64,000 bases of DNA from Lycocorax pyrrhopterus obiensis (GCA_014706295.1 JACSVZ010000004.1:3476138-3540137); one strand, 5' to 3'. Positions 1 through 12,570 are shown, counted from the first letter of the stretch. Notes: generated by a model from the sequence alone, not told the origin. Program-made: numbers and translations.

Positions 1-256
1 GCTTTTATGCCTTAAATGTGGACAGGCAGTTTACTGCTTGGGACAGCATTTAGGAAGAGGAGACCATTCTTCTGCATTTTGGAATAGTGAGTGAGTTTTG
101 GAGCAGTTATTTGAATGGTTCATTATGTGTGCATGCACCTCTGTGTCTAAATAATCATAGTCATTTCCTTTATTCAATTCTTCAAAGTCCCAGATGAAAT
201 CTGGATTTCAGTACAGTTAAATGCATGTAATTCAAGATACAAAAAAGGGAAAGAAG

Positions 257-356
257 TATTTATTGTACAGATGGGGAACTGAATCACACAGAACTAAGAG
301 ACTGTCCAAAAATAAGACAGAAAAACTGAGGGAGAGCGTGGATTCAAGCCTGAACT
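257..356 (-). repeat. MIR-type SINE relic
   Basis: The plus strand reads like the reverse complement of a mammalian-wide interspersed repeat (CORE-SINE). It has a TACAGATGGGG block at 267-277, then an AACTGAATCACACAGA block, an AAGAGACTGTCC block that corresponds to the family's 'AAGTGACTTGCCC', and GTGGATTCAAGCC near 339-351, which corresponds to the tRNA-derived B-box side of the element. Order and spacing follow the family over about 100 bases with heavy divergence. No target-site duplication is visible. MIR elements were active before birds and mammals split, so copies in birds are very old. The alternative is an L2-type LINE 3' end, which shares part of this tail. Confidence 0.6.
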
Positions 357-360
357 TTAT

Positions 361-1849
361 GATATCTCACTCAAATACCTAATTACAAGGCTGTTTTTAA
401 ATTTCCAAGTTGTTTTCTTATACATAACAAGTGTTATCACTTAGGCCTTTAACTACTTTGTTATTAAATTAAACCTTTCTTTGCTCTGCTGGAACACGGA
501 GCTGGAACACTAGTGTGACTAACTGGAAAATGACGATTTCACACCAAAGCTAGGGAGATGTGGCCAAATGGAGAGGAACCAGTCTTGCATCAGGCTTGAC
601 CCATTAGGTGTCGTGTCAAGAAGTGCCACATTGCTGCCTCCCTGCACCTTTGTGATGTATCTCACACTTGTCGCCACAGCCCTTGGTGTGACTCTTGCCG
701 CGGTTATCGCCCAGGATCCTTGGCTTGGGACACGGAGGCCAGCTGTGCTGTTAGAGAAGTGCCATCGTGGGAAGCTGGAGCTGCGGCCAGCGTGGCTGGG
801 ATATCAGCCCTGCTTCTGACATTCTTGGACACCTCCTCTTTGCTGCTCTCCTTTTTCCCCACTTCACTTCCTGCAGATAATTTAAACGGCAGAGAAAACT
901 CAGGTGAAAATTTCTACTCAGCAATTTTTTTCTCCCCTCCCCCCACGCATTTAACCATAGGAGCTTGTTCAAGGAAAAATATGTGCTATCTCAGAGACAT
1001 ATGTGGGTGTGAAAGAGTGCGCTTAGTAAGGCCTTTCTTCAGGTTAGGAAAACAGCAAACTCGTTCTGTGACATTCTCTCATCCTCCGGTGACCTGCGCA
1101 AGGCACAGGGAGTGTTGTACATTCACCTGAAGCTAAAACAAAGCTGAAAAACATCTAAAACTCTGCAGTTGTTGGGTGGGGTTGGAGTGAATGAGCAGGT
1201 GCATACCAAAGCAAAATTATCTTGAGTTGTGTTCCTGTCCTGTTTCATAATCATTAAGCAGGTTTGGGGATAGAAAACTTCCAAGGAAAAGGGAAAGAAT
1301 GGGAAATGGCGATTCAGATGTCAGTGGCTTTCCTGGAATCAGACCAGTAGTTGCTCCTAGCTGCCTGATTGCCAGGTTTTGGCAGAGATTTAGAAGCTGA
1401 GTATCTGTTGACTGTCAGGCCAGCGCTGTCAGTCACCTACATTCAGGTTAATGCTTCAGGGAGCTGGCCAAACTCCAGGGGATAACTCGCCTAAATAAAG
1501 ATATCATTGCTCTTTCCTTGAAACTAGATGTTCTTCCCTCCTCCCTCAGTCTTTTCCTCCTTCTTTATGCAGTGGAAAAATGAGATGGTTTTGCACAACT
1601 TGGGGATGTTCAGATACAGATGAAAATTTCACATCCCTGCAGGGGAAAAAAAATTAAAAGCACTTAAATCTAGAAACCTTAAAATTAAGACTGACCCAGA
1701 TTAATGTGTGCGTCTGCTTTTTTTTCAGAACAGGATGAACTGAACAGATAGGCTGAAAAATGCAGTGAGTAATATGTGTAAACTCAAGCCTTTGGTATGC
1801 AGCTTAATCTGGCACGGCACCCAACTTGCCTGACTAATCTGCTTTATGT
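361..1849. other. Unique noncoding DNA, no gene seen
   Basis: This stretch holds no recognisable repeat or exon. An open frame of 136 codons at 720-1130 (plus) has no domain, signal peptide or family resemblance, and overlapping frames on both strands suggest chance. Mildly GC-richer DNA at 700-850 contains isolated CpGs but no CpG island. Confidence 0.6.
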
Positions 1850-1972
1850 CAGCATGACAAGGTTTGTTGGAAGTGATGATATCTTTTAGTAGACGAAGTA
1901 ATTTAGCTGGCTATCTATTAGTAGTATTAGACAAGGTTTCAGGCACATAAGCCCTTCTGCAGACCACCTGAA
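1850..1972 (-). repeat. Ancient amniote interspersed repeat relic
   Basis: Read on the minus strand, the segment contains in order a GCAGAAGGGCTTATGTGCC block, a CTGAAACCTTGTCTAA block, and a GTCTACTAAAAGATATCA block followed by CCAACAAACCTTGTC. That order matches an old repeat I recall from turtle and crocodile genomes, in which 'CTGAAGAAGGGCTT', 'GAAAGCTTGTCT', 'GTCTAATAAAAGATAT' and a second 'CCTTGTCT' follow each other. I cannot assign the Repbase name. Divergence is high, consistent with insertion long before birds radiated. The repeat may continue past 1972, where AGCTTAAA motifs recur (1972-1979 and 2029-2036). Confidence 0.5.
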
Positions 1973-4900
1973 AGCTTAAAAGAAGGCATCACCTTTGCTT
2001 TTAGCTGACCTGTGGAAACAGTTGGGAGCTTAAAGCTTGCCTGCTCTCTCAATCTTTTCTGCTTAGTCTTATGAAGGATTTATTCTACCTTGTCTACATG
2101 ATGTCTAGAGACTACCTTATCCACCCAAGAGTATAATAATTTCTTTCTTTCAAATGCTGCTCTGTGTTAACAGGAAAAATTTCAGAGCAGCTGAGCTTGT
2201 GGGGGAGGTAAGGTTTCGGGGTACCCAGATTTTCTTTGCTGGTCATCTGCTCCGTGCTGCACATACTCTGTATTGTCTTAAAATCAGAGCCTCTCATGAT
2301 GTCTGAATTTGAGTATCCAGAGGAGGTGTTTAAAGTCAGTAAGCACTATTGAAAAGCACAGATTTTGAAGTTAATTGTAATAAGAAAAAGGACAATAAAT
2401 TAGTTAAGTTGCTCTTCCTCTGTGCTGTTTGCCTTCAATAAAAAAGAAGTAATGAAGTTACTTAGACACTTGCCTGTGTTGTGGATTAGAAGCGAAAAAG
2501 TCAAATAGCTACCAAATGCTTTACAAAAATATCAAAATCCAGCAACTGAGTAAAGGAATCGGAATACTCAAACTGGAGCCGAAAAAGAAAATAATGAAAA
2601 CCATCCTCTCTCATGAATAGTTTTGGTCCTCATTATAGATTAGTAGTTTTGTGAGATGATGTAGAAATGTTCCTTATTATCACAGCTTTATTGCCTACCT
2701 CTGTACATCTGTTCCAAAATTCATTTCAAAATGGCCAGACATTTCAATAATCCAGTGTGGCTTGGAATTTTCATATTGTTTCTGGTGCATTAAAATCTGG
2801 ATGGAAAGCTGGTACTTTTAAATTTACAATTGCACAGACCGTACAACATCTGGGTAGCTTTGCTCTATTGCTTTCCCTGTTCCTTTAAATTTAGACTGAA
2901 GTTATGATGTGCATGAAAGGCTAAAGACCTTGTGTGTGGCAGGTGTTATTTCAAGCTGACAAAAATTCAGTAATATGTTCATTTTACTTTGATATGGCCT
3001 TTTACAAAAATGCATAAAACTCTGATTCAAACCTTGGCAATACAGTTTTATTTTAAAGACAGGAAAATGGGGCATCTTCTGGACTAGGAGAAATTAACAA
3101 TCAACTTATATATGTGCATGTGTGTGTGTTTATTTAGAAATATATTCATGAAATTGTTCCCTAAGAAGTTATTTATTATTATTCCTTACAATTAAAGTTT
3201 CTCTGTTGAGATGCACTTATGTACTTTCTGGAGGATCAGTAAAATGTTTTGGGCTCTTATTTTCCGAGTATGATAACACTGAGGCAAATTGCAAACTTCT
3301 TCTATATATTATATATAGTATATCACATACGTTATACACAGAGATTCCGTAGAAATGTCTTGATTAATTGCTCCTCATTGGCAGTCCATAGAGCAATCTT
3401 TAGCAGAGTGAAACATCCTGGTTCTAGTGGTCCTCGCTGAGCTTTGCTGCTTTACATGAGCTAAGACATAGTTGATATATGGCTGTTCTGCCCCAACACA
3501 TCCCTGGCATCCTAAATGTAGTCTGTATAAGAAGACTTCTTCAGCCTGCAAGGTTAGTACTTGTATTTCTATTTAAAGAGAAACAAAAAATTCCAAACCA
3601 ACAACAACCCCACACCCTCCCAACCCTCCCAAAATCATAATTCATAAATATGAGAGGATGCAAACTTTGTGTGCATCATCCCTGTGTCTGATTGAAGCAA
3701 AATCTTTGGGGAGGTTTTTTAATGCTGCACACCTGATTCTTCTGAATGAGTCCATGGGGTTTTCTGTATTGTTGTTCATGTTTAGCAAGAGAAAAAAGAA
3801 TTTTGGGGAAAACTGTGCATGTGACTAAATCCCAGCTTAATGATTACTCCTTAATCCTTTGCAATCCCTGTAACCTCCTTTGAGAGACGTGTTGGAGGGT
3901 GGTTGTGGCTGGAACGCTGGTTAAAAGCCCCATCCCAGTCGTGTTTGGCCTTGCTCTTGAGGTGGGTATAGTGCTATTTTGCCAGAACAGGTCTGATCAA
4001 ACTGCATTTTCAACCTGACCTTCTCCTCACCCCTAATAACTTCCTGGTTGCTTGGTCAGAGAGAGATTTATGAGCAAGAACAAAGCATGATGTGTCTGTC
4101 CCAGCAGCGCGGGAAACCAGAAAACTTATTAAGAGAAAAGGGAGGGGGAAAGAAGAGAGAGAATGAGGAGAGACTGAAAGTGAGTCCTAGTTTCAGACAG
4201 AAGCACCTCAGCTTCTTGTCTGCTGTAATTACCCAGCCACTGAAGAAATAAAACGTAGAAAAATCAATTTTATAAAAAAATCAATGTTTTAAACAATTTG
4301 AAAAGCTCTCATAATTTTAAATCCCTCTACAATGTACACGTTCAGAGCCCTGATCACCTTCGAAGGGAAGTGCTCCAATAATTTTAAATTGTTCTGCACA
4401 GAAAAGGCTCTGAACCCCCATTTCGCTCCCAAATGGAAGCAGTCTTGAAAATGTGAAGCACACCAATAATTTTTAAATAAACCTTTCTGTCCAACCCTGC
4501 CCATGCTTCCATGAAGTTCATACATCTCAGAGTTCCAGTATTTTATTTATACTGAAAAAAATTCTGCTTATAATCTGTAAAGATGAGCTTTGTCTACTAT
4601 AATAAAAGATTTTTTTTTTACAGTTAAAAATACGAAGGGTTTCCTCAGGTTTTTGGTTACTGAAATTATGAATCTTTTCCCATTAAAAGTTTTTCTATTT
4701 GTTCCTGTATTTAGTCCAGACGAAAAGTACAAATTGATGAGTATAGCTGTTATAATTTCCTAACTTACAGCTCTGTGCAGAAAGTGATTTTACATTGAAT
4801 TGTAATTTCATTCACAAGGGCTTTAGACCTTATATAATTAAAATACCTCAATCCTCTTCAAATTAGAAAAGCAAATTGTTACATATCATAAGTAGGTGCT

Positions 4901-6752
4901 TTTCACTCTAATGACAGTCACTTAGATGATTTATGACATACATTATTTTATATCAAAGTACAATGAAATAGGCATTACCAAAGGTAATCTCAGTAATGTC
5001 TGAAAAGGGATCTCAAACCTCAGTGCAACAATGAATGCAGTATTTAAAATGCAAAACCCAAAGACATTATTATGGTTTTGATTTCTTATGCCACAGCTTC
5101 TCCTGGTCTGTTATATTAGTACAGCAATACAAAGGGTGTTTTGGATGTATTTTGCTAAGATAAAAGACGGGAAAAATGAAATATAAAGTCAGGTTTTATG
5201 CAGAAATTGTTATCAAAGGGATGATAAAGTAAAACTGCATAATCGCAAGGAAAAACAATTGATGATGTACAAACTGAAATATATTGAGCTCATGGAATAT
5301 GCTCATTTTCAGCTTTTAAGCCCTTGCATTATTAAAACGCATAATAAAATAAAATGCTCGGATAACGTATAAACAAATCAGAATAAAGTAGCTTCTTGAA
5401 TATGATTATTTTCATATTTCTGTATTCTGTATGAAGATTATCCCTCCTCTCTTCCCCCACTCCTGCTGCAGTGACCTGTTCCAGAGCCCTGGGAGTCAAT
5501 GGTGAGAATCCCAGTGTCCTTGGTGTCCTTTGTGGCAGGCAAATGCTACCCTGCAACACTGCATCAGAGCCGGGACAAACGGCTGTAAACGAGAACAAAT
5601 GGCCGCATGTTGGCCACGAATACCTTTATGCTGGAGATGAGAAAAAGGTGCCTAACCATCTGAAGTGTGAGACTGGGGCAAACTTCCTGCAGGAATAGTT
5701 GGAATTTAAAAAAAAAAAAAATTAGCTACGTTGATTTTAAGTGAGAAGTTGAGATTTGAGGTGGTTGCCTGCGGTGTTGTAGGACCTATAGGGCCGCTTG
5801 TGGGATCCATCCTGCAGCATCAGGCTTGCAGAGGTTTTCCTGTACTGGTTGCTGAATGGGTGTACTTCTGTGAAGTGGGGAGGTCTTGGTGTGTGAGGGT
5901 CCAAAAGTCATAAAGGCTGACGGAAAGGGTGCCTGAGTAAGCAAATAAATGCCAGAGCTGCTTGACTTGGGATGAGTAATTGTCAGGGTTTCAACAGTTC
6001 TGGTGTATGGGCTTCACAAGGACAGAGTGAGCATCAGGGAACCCACAAGAAGGACTAAAGGATTGGGAAACCTGATTTACTGTGAAAAGCTTAGGAAAGC
6101 CCAGCCTCATTATCTTGAGGATTATGGGCGACTCTTTCACCTGCTAGGACAACATGCATGGGGAGCACAAAGCCTGTGTTAAATCTGCCAGATCCCAGTG
6201 CAGTCCTCAGAAGGGGTTCTGAGAGACTTCCCAGCCTGTCGTTCCATTCTCCCCCGCTCCATCCCCTCATGCTCAAACAATGTTTGGTGGAGCTAGACCC
6301 ATTCAGCCTCAAAATGTAGCAGGATGAAGATCATGAACTTCCCAAGGGCTGAGAGGGAAAGGCAACATGTTGTTCATCATGAAAAATGTTCAAAAGGAGA
6401 TGTCAAGTTTTCTGAGAGAGATCTTTCCCAGGAATCAGCTCTCAAAGCACTGTGGCTGTGCCAGCTGAGCATGTTTGTCCCTGATGGCTGCATAATCGAT
6501 GGCGTTGTGGTCTGGTGCTCACTGACTGAGCCTCAGTCTGAACGTGCTCAGCAGTTTGCCTCTCATTTGCGTCAGCATCTAAATAAAGATGAATACCATT
6601 TTTTTTTCCTCTTTTCAAGATGGGCTGTTAATTTTATAACAGAACAGCAATCTAATGACTTATATAATTAGGAGCATGTTTTTAAAAATTTCAGAAGACT
6701 TTTTTTTTCTGTGTTCAGCAGCCATAATTGGGGAGAAAATTGTAAAGGCTCT
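1973..6752. other. AT-rich noncoding DNA, no gene seen
   Basis: About 4.8 kb without a supportable gene. It includes short AT or TG runs (3108-3135 and 3301-3330), three imperfect copies of an ATAATTTTAAAT motif at 4311, 4378 and 4466, and an A13 run at 5708-5720 just after a 75-codon open frame. A 115-codon open frame at 6324-6671 has no recognisable motif. No splice-flanked conserved exon, tRNA or LINE fragment was recognised. Confidence 0.55.
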
Positions 6753-6892
6753 TGACTCCGAGATTAGTTCAGGGTTAGAGCATGGTACTAATAACGCCAA
6801 GGCTGCAGGTTTGATCCCCATATAGAACATTCACTTAAGAGGTGGACTTGATGATCATTGTGGGTCCCTTCCAACTCAGAATATTCTGTAAA
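6753..6892 (+). mobile_element. tRNA-Ile/CR1 composite SINE (TguSINE1-like)
   Basis: The 5' part is a decayed tRNA-Ile(AAT). It has an A box (TAGTTCAGGG, 6765-6774), the anticodon loop CTAATAA at 6788-6794 with AAT at 6790-6792, the ACGCCAAGG arm, and a B box (GGTTTGATCCC, 6808-6818). After a short linker, the 3' part (about 6841-6889) is a CR1 LINE 3' end: GGACTTGATGATC, TGGGTCCCTTCCAACTC and a terminal ATATTCTGT. A tRNA-Ile head with a CR1 tail is how I know TguSINE1, a passerine SINE mobilised by CR1 machinery. The total of about 140 bases suggests a full-length copy. No target-site duplication is evident, as is usual for CR1-type tails. A tRNA finder would call this a tRNA-Ile pseudogene; lost acceptor-stem pairing and substitutions show it is not a working tRNA gene. 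Confidence 0.85.
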
Positions 6893-7504
6893 ATGGCAGC
6901 AGTCAGATTTCAAAAGCATCCTGAACAGCAAGAGTTCTCCTTACTCAGAAAATCTGGTCTCAGTTCTACATACCAAGATGGAACCTTGGGGATTTAAAAA
7001 CATAATAAATTCACATTTCATTTTCAATAGAATTCCTTTCCAGTGCCTGTGCTTAAAGTGCTACTTGGGATAAACACTGTTGGCAGGAAAAAACCCAACA
7101 TCTATCTTGAGGCTAATTTCATATTTAGCCCTGACAAGTTGTGGTCAGTCAGTCCTGGCTCATTGTGCCACTGCAGTCTCAGCTGAGAAAGTGGAGATAG
7201 TAGTCTTCAGGGTTTCAGTCTGGTACATGTTCCCTGCTGCTTCACAGCCGGAGTATCAAATGCTCTTCCCATTCCCCCGATTTTCCCACCCGAATGAAGG
7301 GGTTGAGCACACCACGCTTCCAAATCTGTTTTGGTCAGTGCTGGAAGTGGGTGAAGCATGTGAAGGCAGAAACTACAGTTCTGCTCCTTGGTGGGTGCAG
7401 AAATACGTCCATGTATCTCAGAAGCATTTTCCTACTTTCAGTGGTTGGTATTTTGGTCTGCCCATTTCAATCAACATTTCCTGCTTAGTGAGTGAGATAA
7501 TAAA

Positions 7505-7719
7505 AGGAAGAAATTCTTCCCTGTGAGGGTGGTAAGGCCCTGGCACAGGTTGCCCAGAGAAGCAGTGGATGCCCCATCTCTGGAAGTGTTCAAGGCCAGG
7601 CTGGATGAGGTTCTGAGCAACCTGGTCTAGTGGAAGGTGTTCCTGCTCATGCCAGGGGGTTGGAACAAGATGATTTTTAAGGTCTCTTTCAACTCAAGCC
7701 TTTCTGTGATTCTGTGAAA
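7505..7719 (+). mobile_element. CR1 LINE 3' end
   Basis: This is a 5'-truncated chicken-repeat-1 non-LTR retrotransposon. The segment opens with AAGGAAGAAATTCTTCCC, follows the CR1 3' order (GGCACAGGTTGCCCAGAGAAG, a CAAGGCCAGGCTGGATG block, AACCTGGTCTAGTGGAAGG) and ends with TTTCTGTGATTCTGTGA, the diagnostic octamer tail. About 215 bases of 3' end remain, with none of the reverse-transcriptase region. Divergence from the remembered consensus is modest, so this is younger than the MIR relics. A 148-codon open frame at 7080-7526 runs into it and is not a gene. Confidence 0.93.
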
Positions 7720-10700
7720 AATTCAGCTTGATAAGCAAGTGTTTGTGCTTCTGGATGAAGTGTTTTACTCTGGGAACAGTTAGGAAGAAAATGGAGGGGA
7801 GCTTTCCTGGATAACAGCAAGCGGTCACGATGGGCATGGTTAGGGATTCGCGTCTGACCAGTCTCTACCTGCATTCTTTGGTGGATCTAAAGATGGGTTC
7901 CTCCCTGTAGCTCTTTTTTCTTGCTATGAGCTCCCCTGGTGCAGCAGGTGGGATTTTGAATGGTCAGTGGTTATATGAACAAACCAGCCACTATAATCAT
8001 GGCCTGGTACTTAAAAGGAGAAATTTTTCCCTATCCTGCCATTGCCTGAAAAGCTTCAGTGACTGAAACATGTGCAAAGCTCAGAGCTCCTGAGCAGACA
8101 TGCTCTTCTGGGATCTCCTGATGATGACAGTGTGGAAAAGAGCCAGGAAGAAAACTCTTGGGAGGGAACGTATTGTGAAGGTAAGTAACCATTTAGTTTG
8201 TAAAACTGATGAACTTGGAGACCAAGAAGAGGGACATTTTAATGACAATGATGAACCAGTTTGACATGGATAAACTGGATTTTGGGATGAGGAGGCTGCT
8301 ATCATTTAAAAATAAACCATTTTTAAAAAAAGATTCTGTTAAGTGTGTTTTTCCTGTTGCTTTCTGTAGAGACATTACCTGTCAGTTGCTGGTTTCCAGG
8401 TTCGAAACTATTTTCTCACTTAAGACTTGGAGATTCAGTTCCATTGCTATTAGTTCTGTAAAAAATCCTGCCAGAGAAACTGTGGAAAGATCGTGGTGGT
8501 GTTTTTAAGATATGATAGAGTATAGCAAGTGCAGGAAATGCATAGAGCAACAAGCATAGCAAGGGTTTCTCTTCTATTTTACCAAAGAGGAAAAAATGTA
8601 GCAATGAGATCTTGGCGTTAGGGTAGCATTGTGGGATTAAGGTTGAAGGATGGATGACTGGTGCTTGTCTTGGCTACCTGATGAAGCTGAAGTCAACACT
8701 TACCTAATACAGCTGTTTCTGTGGGGGAGAAGGGTGCCTGTGTGCCAGATGGTGGGTCCAGAGGTCCCGTACTGCCTGTCCTCACACAGAGGCACTTTGT
8801 CAGGTGCATGTTCTGCCTGAGTGACTGGGTGCTTCTGGGGCGTTTCTTGCTTTTCTAGCATGGGCTTTCAGGATTCTGTGTCAAGGTGTGTTTGGAGAGA
8901 ACTCTTTACCATTGGATGGTCCAGGAGCAGGGCATACCTCTATGCTTGGTGGAAGTCACCTATTTAGGACTTTAAATTCATCAGTACTGCTTTTCTTGTT
9001 TTTTTTTTTATTTTTCATGCACTCATCTGCTCTATTTGTAACATCCTTATCCTCTATAAAGGTAAATACAATAAGCCCAGAAAATTGTTTTGAGCAGTGA
9101 AGTTTTGTACTTGTAACGTGAGACGTCCTAAATAGCTTAATGCCCATGTGGATTTGCTGGGCACTGCTCTTCATTGCATCCAGCTCTTGTGCAGGAGAGG
9201 TTGGGGTCATCTCACAGCTGGCTGCAAGGACTGTGTTCTTTCTGGCTTGGTTCCAGCTGCGTCTGCAAGCACTGGTTCCTATTTTCCACCCATCTCTTAG
9301 CCAAATACTCTGTCCTCTGATCTTTCCCCAAGCCATCTTTGGCTCCTTGTGCTCCAGTCCTGCTTCCTGTAGTGCATAAAGCAGAAGGGGAGGCAGCTGC
9401 ATTGGTTCTTCTTGCATTCAGGGTGCTCTGGCTGTTCTGTCCTCAATCTGCTGGGGGGGGGTGTCCCCCAGAGGGACCAAGATTCCTTCCTTTCCGTGTT
9501 ATTCCAAAGCTTGCTGCTTCTGAGCTGCGCCATATGCCGTAGAGGAGAGAGACAGGTCATGGAGAACCTTCTGGTGTGTCTGGTCCAGGCCTGCTCTCAG
9601 CTGGGAGAGGGTTGCTAGAGAGTCATGGAAACTCAGTAACTATTCAGTGGCCTGCATTTGGGAAGCAGCATGTCATCTGCTTCAAGGGAACTGGGCTATG
9701 CCCCCCTGCCTGTTGAGTGTGGGCTTTGGGGAGCATGTGTCCCCCAGAGAACCCAGGAGGCAGAGTGGGTCTCCATGGAGTGGGATCCCTTCGTGGGTGG
9801 GGAAGGGCTCCACTGATTTCTATCTTGATACAGCACTATTCCTCTCACCTTGCTTGGGTGCCATGCTGCAAGTGATTTTGAGAAGAAATAATACGTGTTC
9901 TTGCTCCAACAGGATGTAAAAATGACTTTATATTAGGCAGTCTATATTTTATTGAAGTTTGCTTCATATTAGTGTCATAGAAGGCCTTGATTTCAATATA
10001 ACAATATGGAAGTGCACGTGTAATTTGTCCTCTGATCACATTAATGCTAAACCACTGTACATGGTAGTAATGTTAAACTAATGTGACAGGATGATACAAG
10101 TAAAAAGTGATGTAAAACCATTAATATTATAGAAAGTTATTCATTTTATACAAAGGATTCTAAGGAATAATTTGAATAAAATTCCTTGTCTTTTTCTCTG
10201 ATCTAGGTGAGCTACTTTGATCAAAAGCCTGATCAACAAACTTACTATTAGCTAATTTCCATACAATGACTTCTTGTTCTTACTCCTGCTCATGGCATCG
10301 CTCAAGCCCAGCTCGCTGCTCTCGAGAGCTCTGCTCTCTACAGTGTCTGATCTTGAGGAACGGAGAGAAGGGATGTGAGATCAGAGGTGAAGCAATTTAT
10401 TGGTAATCTGGTCCACTTGGGCATGCACATTTCCCCAGTCAAGTTTAAAGGGCATGTAAAGCTTTAGTGAATTGAGCCGTAAATGTTTAATTGTATGAGT
10501 TGCTCCTTGAATACAATAGTGGGGCAAGTTGCAACCACTAGCAAAAATGACTGTGTACTGAGTGTAAAAGCAACCTTCTTTCACAGCAGATTTCAGTTTT
10601 GCTCAGAGAGCTCTATAGCATTTATTTTAACTCCCTGCAAACTTTAGGTCTCTGATTAAACGAAGTAGAAGCTGGATGATATCAAGACATGCTTTCCTCT

Positions 10701-12570
10701 CATTTAATCAGATCATTGAAGACAGCCAACAAGAATAAATAGTATGTGAAAAGCCAGATTTCCAGTGAAATTAAATGAAAAGTTATAAGGCTGTGGTTTT
10801 AGGAACGGCCTCTCTTTTGTGGTTTTTGGTTGACTGTGTTTGTCAGATTTTTATAAGAACATTATTGCTTTAAGAAAAAAATTTAAACCCTGAGAAATTA
10901 CTCTCAGTCTAACGAGTTCTTTTCCACTGACTACAGACATCATTAGGGGATGGCTATAGCCCGAGGCTGTGCATGAACTTTTTCTTCTAACTGTACACTT
11001 TATGTATAATTTAGCTTTCTTGCCTAAATTATTCAAGCAAATAGTGAGTGAAAATAATGGAGTTCACTGAAACCTTCCACAGTATTAAAATAAAACAGTT
11101 TTTTACGTTGATTTGAATTTTTAAGCTTTTTAATCACGGATTTCAAATGGAATACGCATGTCTTCAGCTCTTCTCTGCTTGTCCCCCCGTGCCTTTTCTC
11201 AGTAAAAGGAAAGAAGAAAGGAAACGAACTTCAGCAAATACCCCATTAATTAATAAATGTTACTTATGACTACTTGAAGTAGAAGTAATAGCAATTAAGC
11301 AAAACCTATAGATATAGAAAATACATTCAGCAAGTGTTGAACTACAGGCTGTGTTATCTCTTTCACCCCAAATAAGGTCAGTGTTTAAATACTGTTGAGT
11401 TGCTTTAAGCTGCAAAATACTGTTAGGGAGCTCTGTGTAATAAGGCTAAACTCTAAAAGCTAACACAAAGGCTATAATTATTTCAAATAGTATTTTTCTT
11501 GATATCAGTCTTCAAAAAAATCTTTCTTTGAAATCCAGGGTCTTGATCCTCTGCTAGGAAACTGGTACATTTTCAGGAAACCCTGCAGATTTCTTCCAGG
11601 TGAAGAATCAACACTTAAATATTTACTATTGTAGCCAGTCCTCTGCAATCTTGTGCCTCAAATTCCTTTTATAGGGTACTGCTGATGCTATTACTGATGT
11701 GGTAAGAATTGTATCTAAATCTGAATAGATTTCACTAACTGTATGCCATCATGCAAGCATATCCTGTGAAAGTTAAGGAATCTTAGTAATATCTGCAAGC
11801 TCTACCTTTCCCTTGCTTGAGTACATTGTGCTTTCACTGGATGTGTGTTAGAAGTAGCATAATGGTGATTTTCCATACATGATGGGAAAGGAGCCATGTA
11901 CAGGCACCTGCTATGGTTCAAATGGGATTGGACTCTGCAATCCCATTGCAGATCAGCCGCTAGTGAGGAATCTCTGTGGGATTCAGACCACTCTCGCAAT
12001 GAGAAGCATGACATGAGGTAGAGATATAAGCATAGCTTTAACTGATTTCCCCCACACGTACACAATAACTAATGTCTGTGGTTTTTCAGTGGGCTTTAGG
12101 TTAATCCCAGGTAGTCAAATGTCTGACATCTCTCAGTGCCTGATGTAGCTACTGTCACCCAGCTCTGCTCTTGTGCAGTGTGGCAGCTCCTGGATCCACA
12201 GTGCATAGTTATTCAGAGTGCGGAAATACTGGGCCATTTGCTTCAGGAGCTTTCCCTCAGTCTGAGTTTTTACACAGGATGTATTTCCACACCTGAAAAC
12301 AAGGCTGGATTATTTGAAAGCAAAATAAAACCAACAGTGTGTCTTTGTGACATTTTTTTATTTATGATTCTATGACAAAGAAATACCCCAGGAGCGACCT
12401 TCTGCGCGTGGTAACAACTCTCCACAAATGTCACAAAGCAAACCAAGAGACAAGAGTAGACAAGTTCGATGAACCTTTTCGTGAATTTTGCAATTCTTCT
12501 GCATTTTTTGGCAATTGTTGGCATAGCACAGGTAGCAGCAGGCAAAGATGTTTGGAAACCAATAATAATA
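7720..12570. other. Noncoding DNA, no gene seen
   Basis: About 4.9 kb of mostly unique sequence. It is GC-richer at 8700-9900, where several overlapping open frames on both strands (longest 153 codons at 8956-9417, minus) are Ser/Leu/Cys-rich and show no family motif. A G7 run faces a C5 run at 9452-9468. A perfect 12-base palindrome, GCTCTCGAGAGC, lies at 10318-10329. From 9950 to 11800 the DNA is AT-rich and unique. No LINE, SINE or exon was recognised. Confidence 0.55.

Noticed and set aside
5471..5720. Processed pseudogene: a 75-codon frame ending just before an A13 run
   Set aside because: The encoded peptide matches no known protein, there is no target-site duplication, and processed pseudogenes are rare in birds.
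6753..6822. tRNA-Ile gene
   Set aside because: The tRNA-like sequence has lost acceptor-stem pairing and is fused to a CR1 tail, so it is the head of a SINE.
7080..7526. 148-codon open frame on the plus strand
   Set aside because: It runs into the start of a CR1 3' fragment and shows no family features.
8956..9417. 153-codon open frame on the minus strand ending in Lys-rich sequence
   Set aside because: The Lys/Asn run is the reverse complement of a T-rich tract near 8999-9016. There is no conserved feature.
9452..9468. GC-rich hairpin as a transcription terminator
   Set aside because: A short G7/C5 foldback in vertebrate noncoding DNA; bacterial-type terminators do not apply.
10318..10329. 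12-base perfect palindrome GCTCTCGAGAGC
   Set aside because: A single palindrome of this size is expected by chance in 64 kb, and nothing around it suggests function.
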